Shown: one piece after another, positions 57,266 to 64,000 of the stretch
Numbering within the stretch: position 1 is the stretch's first letter
Layout of the letters: every line of letters starts with the position of its first letter
Assembly (NCBI GenBank): GCA_030323885.1
Contig: CM059192.1
Span: 63,729,593 to 63,793,592, forward strand
DNA from: Branchipolynoe longqiensis
Lineage: Eukaryota > Annelida > Polychaeta > Phyllodocida > Polynoidae
Direction: 5' to 3'
DNA length: 64,000 nucleotides
Notes under the pieces: generated by a model
What the model was told of the DNA's origin: nothing
What the model saw: the letters and a program-made list of their open reading frames with translations, nothing else
Database searches by the model: none
Made by a program: the position numbers and the translations under genes

Positions 57266-58240
57266 CCAGCTGCAGCATCCTCCACTTCCAGTCCTAGATC
57301 AAACCAGAAATAGCGCCTGGTTGTCATCTGCCAGGCCAGTAGTTATGCACTGGAACTCGATTCTCAACAAGTCGGAAGTGTACACTTTTCTAAGCAGGAA
57401 ACCTTGTAAATGTGCCATACCCAGCTAACACAGTTTGATCTGTTCGCTAGTTCCCAGCAGAGACCATGTTTCAACCACCATGCCTATGGAAAACAACGCT
57501 GTTGACAGCAAATTTACTTCTTTACATGGAATTCAGATTCGCGTGAACTTTTCTTTCCAATACGTGTCTATCTCTAAACATATTGTGAATAGATAGGATA
57601 GAGACCATTGTGTAACCATGAGGAACTACTAAAGCCTTAACATTAAACCAGTGGTTGCACTATGTAAGGTGCTGCCATTTGGTGGTTCAACCTAACAGTT
57701 ATCATCAACTTTGGCTGACAGTGCTGCAACCTAGCAGTTCGGGTTACTTTAATTGCTAGTGGAGCCATGCGCTGAACAACGGGGGGGGGGGGGGGGAACA
57801 ACTTTAAAAAGAGGAAAAAATAAAATGGTATGAACGAACCCATTAGTGAACTAGTATCATCCACCCACAATACGTAAAACCAAACCTGACCGAGCGTTTA
57901 CCAATCGTTGGGACACCCGCACCTCTTAATACTACCGGAAATAGCTACAAATGCACCCCCCCCCCCCCCAACACCCCACCTTTTCTGCCAGGGACAATTA
58001 AGACGAAAGACGAAAAGCCATACAGGTTCACATGAGGGTGCATTTTAACTAGTTCTCAGACGTGTTAAACGAACCCTTTGAGTAGAAATGATATATCACT
58101 GAATTAGCAGCCATTACAATACATAGTTTCCGCATTTGTACATGCTCACCTAATTACACTTTTGTAAGTAGACATCAGTGTCGTGGTGGATATCAGGAAG
58201 AACCCAGACTATGTAGGGTTTCATCGTGACATACTTAGTC
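57266..58240. other. No recognised feature; G and C runs
   Basis: Contains a run of 17 G (57781-57797) and one of about 13 C (57957-57970). No ORF or family match. Confidence 0.45.
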
Positions 58241-58244
58241 AACT

Positions 58245-58571
58245 TAAAAGTCCGATGGTTTTGAATTTCTGTTAATTTTTTTAGATAAATACATTAGATT
58301 GGTAATTGTAATCTATTTTACTTTAATTTGAAGTAACTTTGGTTTTTGAATGGCTAACATTGGAGATTTGAAGTGATGACATGCACAATTAATGTCGGCA
58401 AGCACGTCAAAGTTCTGACACCATAGGCTTCAGCAGTAACAGGTTAAATTCAATTGGCTACGATCCCCTTCTACGTGGAATCAGTACCTAAGTTGGATCT
58501 GTAAAATTTAATCTAGCTAAGTGTTTTAATTTTGAAATTTGATGCTTTCATCGGACTATGCAGCTTTAAGT
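58245..58571 (+). mobile_element. MITE family A, copy 7
   Basis: Left 'AAAAGTCCGATGGTTTTGAA', right 'CATCGGACTATGCAGCTTTA'. About 327 bp and complete apart from a few bases of the left end. Confidence 0.85.
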
Positions 58572-58619
58572 GGTACTGATGAACGCCATATTCACAATGA
58601 ACTCGACTCAGTGACCTGG

Positions 58620-59270
58620 ACATGTGCTAATTAGCTCTATATTTAGTGACCTCAATCAGTGCTAATTAACACAAAACAGTGAATTTTATCAGTGCTGATT
58701 AGCACCATATCCAGAGTGATCTTACCCAGTGCTAATTCGTGTCATATTTAGTGAACTGACTGATTGGTGGTTTGTTTATGCCGTGGAAGCAGCATAGGTT
58801 ATATTCACGACGAGAATTGTTTTTTTTTTAAATTCAACCATCACTTTAGTGAACTTGATCAGCACTAATTAACACCATATTCAGTGCCCTTTATTAGTGC
58901 TGATTACCACCAGTCAGTGGCCTTTATCAGTGCTAATTAACACCATATTCAGTGACCTTTATTAGTGCTGATTACCACCAGTCAATGCCCTTTATCAGTG
59001 CTAATTAGCAACATATTCAGGAACCTTTATTGGTGCTGATTACCACCAGTCAGTGCCCTTTATCAGTGCTGATTAGCACCATATTCAGTGACCTTTATTA
59101 GTGCTGATTACCACCAGTCAGTGCCCTTTATCAGTGCTAATTAGCACCATATTCACTGACCTTTATTAGTGCTGATTACCACCAGTCAGTGCCCTTTATC
59201 AGTGCTAATTAGCACCATATTCACTGACCTTTATCAGTGCTAATTAGCACCACATTCAGTGAACAGTAAG
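58620..59270. repeat. Minisatellite, about 69-bp unit
   Basis: Units hold 'CCTTTATCAGTGCTAATTAG' and 'GTGCTGATTACCACCAGTCA'. Units from 58870 on are well conserved. Confidence 0.85.
58757..58826 (-). mobile_element. I-type LINE 3' end fragment
   Basis: 'GGTGGTTTGTTTATGCCGTG' and 'GCAGCATAGGTTATATTCAC' match the LINE tail at 39672-39735 in reverse. It is inserted within the tandem repeat 58620-59270. Confidence 0.7.
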
Positions 59271-59333
59271 TCTTCAGTAGTGACAACGCTGAGTTTGTTT
59301 TCTCAGCACCTACTGCATCATAACAATGGTAGC

Positions 59334-59680
59334 TTAAAGTTGCATAGTCCGATGGTTTTCAGTTCCTATCATATCTCTGAGATAAATGTATTAGATTGCT
59401 CATTACAAGCTACCTTACATTAGCTTCAATTGACCGTTATATTAAATATCTAATTTTGGCAATATTTGAAGTGAAAACATGCAGAATTTAGTTTTTGTGT
59501 GCATGTGGAAATTGTGGCCACTATAAGCTTCAGCAGTAACATTAGATTTCTATTAAATTACCTTCAGCAACAAATGCTTAATAAGTATACCAGTATCTAA
59601 TTTGGATGTGGGATCAAATTTCGGTAAGTATTTTAGTTTTGAAAATGGGATGCTTTCATCGGACTATGCAGCTTTAAATG
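59334..59680 (+). mobile_element. MITE family A, copy 8 (best ends)
   Basis: Left 'TTAAAGTTGCATAGTCCGAT', right 'ATCGGACTATGCAGCTTTAA', nearly perfect inverted ends. No ORF. Confidence 0.87.
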
Positions 59681-60299
59681 AGTAGCATACATTAGGGTAC
59701 CCAGTTCAAAGAGCGGCGTCTGCACCACATATAACACAGCCTTCCTTTTTATATCATGAATCAAGTAACAGGAAAGCACGAAGGTGTCAACATGCAGCTT
59801 AGATTTACTTCATTTTGAAACTGCTTGTAATGTCAGACCTCTCAGAAACTTGGACGCGTAAAAAGAAATTAGAACTGGACTGGAAACAGTAAATACTTGA
59901 TGTACGCTTCATGTTATCTAAATGACACCGGCTATACACACAGTACGGGAAAGCGTTGTGCAAAGTACAGAACTGAGCTCAACTTAACACAACTACACAG
60001 GACCACTGTACACAAGCCATAATCCTAGAACCTAAAACCTACAGACTTTAGAAATGTATAAAGAAACCTGCGCTTGGCATGATAAAAAAAGGACATACAC
60101 TTTTATATTTTATTAGAAAGGCTTGGTTCGGATGAATTATCGCAAGATAAGTTAGCCTAGATAACCACTACTCGTTTTAAAAGATAATACAGGTGTCAAC
60201 TTATAATACCAGTTAATGGTGAACATTTGATACAGGGAGTTTACTGTGGAAATTCCTCTAATCATCCAGCGCTATGTGCTGAGGCAGGCCAGGGCTATT

Positions 60300-60590
60300 T
60301 TGAAAGTAAAGTTAGTAGCAAACTTTGCATGTAAAGTTAGCACCCAACTTTGCATGTGAAGTTAGTGCCGTACGTTTCAGATACAATAAACTTGATAAGT
60401 AAAGTTAGCAACAAACTTCATAAGTAGTTAGCACCCAAATTTGCAAGTAAAGTAAATTTAAAGGTAATGTTCGCATCTAACTTTGCATGTAAAGTTTGCA
60501 TCTAACTTTGTAGGTACCTAGCAACTATCTTTGCAGGTAAAGTTCACACATAACTTTGCAGGTAAAGTTAGCAACCGACTTTACAGCTAA
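60300..60590. repeat. Tandem repeat, about 25-bp unit
   Basis: About eleven degenerate units of 'GTAAAGTTAGCAACAAACTT' and 'TTGCATGTAAAGTTAGCACC'. Confidence 0.8.
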
Positions 60591-60727
60591 TCCAGGTGCC
60601 AAACTGTGTAGATAGGGTCAAATATCTAGCCAATATGTGTAGCACAACCACCATTCTTGACACCATAATCAATTATATATAGTACCACGAATAAGAGCCT
60701 GAATTCCATACAGACAAGATGTGAATC

Positions 60728-60790
60728 AGGTCAAATCTGATTGGTTGCATGGCGACTTAATAGTGCTGCCCCACAAACCAGATTAATACA
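60728..60790 (-). mobile_element. SINE family S fragment
   Basis: 'CATGGCGACTTAATAGTGCT' and 'GCCCCAC' match the reverse complement of the S body ('GGGGCAGCACTATAAAGTC'). Confidence 0.6.
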
Positions 60791-61470
60791 CACATACGAG
60801 GCTTGCCAACATACTCTGTGAAACCAATAGCTTACCTCATGCAATTCACACTACGCCCTGGTAGAGTTGTCTTATACTTTAACCTGTCCAGTCAGGTTTG
60901 TATAATACTATGCAGTGCTTTCAACAAGTTGTCAAATAGGAGTTGGAATTGTAAAACTAGAAGTTGCAGATGCGATGCCAAACACGCAACATTATTAAGT
61001 ATCGTCTATGTTCTGCAAAAAGTACCTGTGGCAGGTGAGCATGTAGACGATGCTGTATACGATGCTGGCGGCTCATTTTGTACACTCCCACGACATGTAA
61101 CAACACCAGCGGAACGTGCAGTATACCAAAGACCACAGATAGGGACTAAGAAAGCCTGTTCTGTGCAGCTACAAATGCTCCTGGGAAATCTGCACACGCC
61201 ATCCCTATTTATATAACCAGCAATGGTTGGAAGAACAAAGGCTTCAATCATGATGCAGTTTGTCTTATTTGTGGGGGTAAAAAAGTAGCTGTGGTTAAAA
61301 AACGCTTATATGAATACCTCATATAGCCTCGTATTTAATTACAAGTCAGGAATGATACTTCTTAGAAATATTGATGTGCAAAGAAAGAATTTGGCGCACA
61401 TTTTCTTCGTGTCATCTTAGCGATACTGGCTGTAGATACAATATTGGAGAGCGTCTGTTGGAGTACAGAA
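60791..61470. other. No recognised gene
   Basis: A 137-codon plus-strand ORF (60803-61216) and an overlapping minus-strand one show no motif; I do not call either. Confidence 0.4.
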
Positions 61471-61489
61471 CTGACCACCTTAGTCCATA

Positions 61490-61807
61490 CCGGGTGCGGT
61501 GGCCGAATCAGTAGAGTGCAGGCCTCCTCTATGGGAGACCAGGAGTTCAATTCCCGGTTGAGTCAAACCAAGGACTTACAAAATTGATACTTGTCGCTTC
61601 CTAGCTTGGCGCTTGGCATTAATAGGATAGGGCAAGGACTGGTTAGCTCAGTGTCAGGATAATGTGACTGGGTGGGATGTCAGGTCATGGTGCTGGTAGC
61701 CGGTTTTCCCAGTGGGGCAGCACTATAAAGTCACCATGAGTGTGCACTGTCACAAGTCAGTACCCATCTTTAGATGTTGCAAGGATATCAAACTGCCAAC
61801 AACCAAC
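61490..61807 (+). mobile_element. SINE family S, full-length reference copy with 13-bp target duplication
   Basis: 318 bp. The tRNA-like head has 'GGTGGCCGAATCAGTAGAGT' (A box) and 'AGTTCAATTCCCGGTTGAGT' (B box). The body has 'GGTTAGCTCAGTGTCAGGAT' and 'GGGGCAGCACTATAAAGTCA', and the end 'TTTAGATGTTGCAAGGATAT', then a CAACCAA tail. Flanks are ACCTTAGTCCATA at 61477-61489 and 61808-61820, identical. Confidence 0.93.
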
Positions 61808-62524
61808 CAACCTTAGTCCATAGCCACTGCCTTGATGTGACACAGATCTCTCACCTTCTCGTGTGTGGAATGTTCCTACTGACCCAGACATTGACTGGTA
61901 GACACCACAAAGTGGGAAAACGCAGCTGTAAATAACAGACAGGTGCAACCCTAACACTGGTCAAGCAGGTGTATATTCACAGCACCATATGGACCCTAGA
62001 TAAATAAATTATTAATTTTCTTTAAAAAAAAGAAAAGAAACCAACGTGATAATGTTAACACCCAACACAAATTTACAAGCCACCTGTACGGCTTTTCAGA
62101 ACCAAAGTAAGTTAATTTTGGTGGGGAAGGAAGGAGAAGGGTGGGTCTTCATTTTAGAATAAGCCAAGTGAAAAATTGAGAAGTTGCAAAAAGCTCTCCA
62201 ACTCTCGTGGAATTTTGAGATGAATGAGAAAGAGCGAGGCAGCATTAGAGGGATATGACTTAGAACAGCCACAATGTTAAAGGGGAATAGTAACCTTGCT
62301 GAGGTACAACATGAAAAGAATGATGGCCTCTCATATACAAATAACACAAATCAATACAGCAAGTTGCCATGGAGACCAGTACAATGCCTTGGTGCTGAAG
62401 CCAGAAATGAGCATGAAGAATGAATTATTTACAACGAAAATAAAATGGGAGCAGGTGTGTGGGAAAGATTTCCGGGGTAACGAAATTAAGCTGTTCGGAC
62501 AGTAAACCAGCTTTGGTCCATGTC

Positions 62525-62770
62525 TGTGACACCACCTATCAGCATGAAACAGTTCTGTCATGTGACACCATCTGTCAGCATGAAACAGTTCTGTCATGTG
62601 ACACCATCTGTCAGCATGAAACAGTTGTCATGTGACACCATCTGTCAGCATGAAACAGTTCTGTCATGTGACACCACCACACAGCAGTTGTCATGTGACA
62701 TCTGCCAGTAGAAAACAGTTGCAACATGACACAATCTGCCAACACAAAACAGTTCTGCCACGTGACACTT
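62525..62770. repeat. Tandem repeat, 36-bp unit
   Basis: 'TCAGCATGAAACAGTTCTGT' and 'CATGTGACACCATCTG' are repeated about six times, the first three exactly. Confidence 0.88.
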
Positions 62771-62772
62771 GC

Positions 62773-62827
62773 TTTTCACTGTGAATATAGCTTTCGCTGC
62801 CGACATGCAGTAAAACCACATCAACCA
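62773..62827 (+). mobile_element. I-type LINE 3' end fragment
   Basis: 'CACTGTGAATATAGCTTTCG' and 'CTGCCGACATGCAGTAAAAC' match the LINE tail at 39672-39735 in the same orientation. Confidence 0.65.
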
Positions 62828-62829
62828 AA

Positions 62830-63927
62830 ACAAAGCTGCACAAATGCAACAAGAATCTCGTTGATGCAGGCTTCTCAAAGTGAATGTCCTTGGGCAGTCC
62901 TCTGCAGACCTGCCAGCAGCGACATCTATCTTGTTGTGGAAGTCGCTTTTGTAGCTTCTGGGCTGCAGTGCTAATCGCATCAATAGTAAACCTGGATAAG
63001 TAGACTGTCTAGACTAGGAACTGAACGCCAGTCTCTGCTTATGTAAAGCAGGCTAACCGCATAGTCATACAAAGACCATCAGTACATGAAACCGCTAAGG
63101 AGCACAGGCAACAGAACACTTAGCGACTGCGGTTAGTTGCTGGGCTCAGTGGAGATATAGCTCACCAACTAAGGTTTACTAGAGATTTGGCGCTCAGCAA
63201 TTGAAGTTCATTGAAGATTTAATGCTTAGCGACTCAGGTGATTTGTCTAGTAATATATCTTATCAAAAGGTGCAGCTTCAGGGAAAGTAGTTAACTGCAA
63301 GCTTGCAAGGTTAGGAATGTCAACAAGAATATCACGTCTCTTCAACGACGAAAAGATGCAGCATGCTATGAGGGAAATTCGAATTATCCGAAGCGGCGCA
63401 CTGTGTGTAGGAGACACTTGGCGGGTACTAAACACCAACTTAGAACGTGCCCAACAATATCAGATATATACACACACACAAAGTTGGTTGCCATGTAAAC
63501 TAGGCTTTGACTGTGCCTAATTCCTAGGAAAATCATATGATATCCATTTCAAAGTGTCTAAACAAGACTATTTATGAGTGTAGCCACCAACAGAAATTCC
63601 CATATTTCCAGAGAGACAATTTTTTCCCTCTTTTACAACAGGACCATCAGAGCTTAATTTGTTAGCCGTACTAACCAAATATTTTGCCTGTGTCCTTTTC
63701 TTAAAGGGATATAATAGGAAAATACCAACAAATGATGTGGGATTAGGCCGCTGACCAACTATCCATCACATACCACAAGCCTCCTAACAGTTCCATAAGA
63801 AGCTATCAGTGGGCGGTAACACCCTCACACTCAGTCATACACATGCTAATAATGGCGGGTGGCTATATATTGGGATGGCGCTGCAGCAATGAACACAGAT
63901 ACGCTGATGGAGTATGCCCGGTGTGCG
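62830..63927. other. Probable 3' flank or 3' UTR of the gene at the right edge
   Basis: No repeat family or ORF is recognised. As it lies downstream of a minus-strand stop codon at 63928-63930, part of it is probably 3' UTR. Confidence 0.4.
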
Positions 63928-64000
63928 TCAGTAGTCCTCCGCCCAAGGCGCATTCTCACTAAAGTTGTCGATCACTTCCTTCATGGCAAGGTTTGGGATG
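63928..64000 (-). CDS. Last exon (C-terminal end) of an unidentified gene
   Basis: 24 sense codons to TGA: 'IPNLAMKEVIDNFSENAPWA', then EDY. The frame is open to the window edge and composition is exon-like. 'IPNxAxKxxI' resembles the end of U-box and some RING domains ('L-x-PN-x-ALK-x-x-I'), so an E3 ubiquitin ligase is one possibility, but 24 residues cannot settle this. The rest of the gene lies right of the window. Confidence 0.6.
   Translation of the reverse strand, partial: IPNLAMKEVIDNFSENAPWAEDY

Noticed and set aside
56808..57278. 156-codon ORF on the minus strand
   Set aside because: It overlaps the dispersed repeat at 57070-57265 and has no motif.
58620..59270. CRISPR-like array of regular repeats
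   Set aside because: The whole 69-bp unit is repeated without unique spacers, and the genome is eukaryotic; it is a minisatellite.
60803..61216. 137-codon ORF on the plus strand
   Set aside because: No recognisable domain, overlapping open frame on the other strand, no splice or promoter context.

Overview
The window is animal nuclear DNA, most likely from a mollusc and probably a gastropod. It is AT-rich, the two host genes are split by GT-AG introns, and transposable elements fill most of the space. A tRNA-derived SINE ending in a 'GTCGTTAAATAAAAC'-type tail (41167-41500, minus) is a repeat I associate from memory with gastropod genomes. The species cannot be told from the sequence alone.

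Host genes. Two conserved genes lie head to head with 179 bp between their start codons. RBM22 (minus strand, exons between 771 and 11163; the last exon is off the left edge) encodes a spliceosomal zinc-finger/RRM protein. JMJD8 (plus strand, nine exons, 11343-43342) encodes a 265-residue JmjC protein with a signal peptide. All exon joins keep the frame. A third gene contributes only its last 24 codons and stop on the minus strand at the right edge (63928-64000).

Layout. 0-11 kb: RBM22 with a Harbinger MITE (2077-2934), a 61-bp minisatellite, a GGAG microsatellite touching a splice donor, and SINEs. 11-28.5 kb: JMJD8 intron 1 (17 kb), a transposon graveyard. It holds an inverted pair of hAT-like elements with a nested MITE, a LINE whose first ORF carries a NADAR domain, a DIRS-order retroelement with classic split direct repeats (E1), a Harbinger remnant with a TATA-driven ORF of unknown function, and a GC-rich second DIRS-type element (E2). 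28.5-43.3 kb: the remaining JMJD8 exons, whose introns hold LINE fragments, SINEs, MITEs and minisatellites. 43.3-52 kb: minisatellites, then a third DIRS-type element (E3, minus strand) with an unusual repeat layout. 52.2-55.1 kb: a cut-and-paste transposon with 23-bp inverted repeats, TATA flanks and a transposase-like gene with an 'SDSCYGQNK' motif. 55-64 kb: MITEs, SINEs and tandem repeats with no recognisable gene until the right edge.

How it works together. RBM22 and JMJD8 probably share one short promoter. Everything else recognisable is mobile DNA or tandem repeat, and nearly all the element ORFs carry stops or frameshifts. The least ordinary items are the NADAR-bearing LINE, the mirrored split-repeat arrangement of E3, and the promoter-ORF-polyA unit inside the Harbinger remnant.
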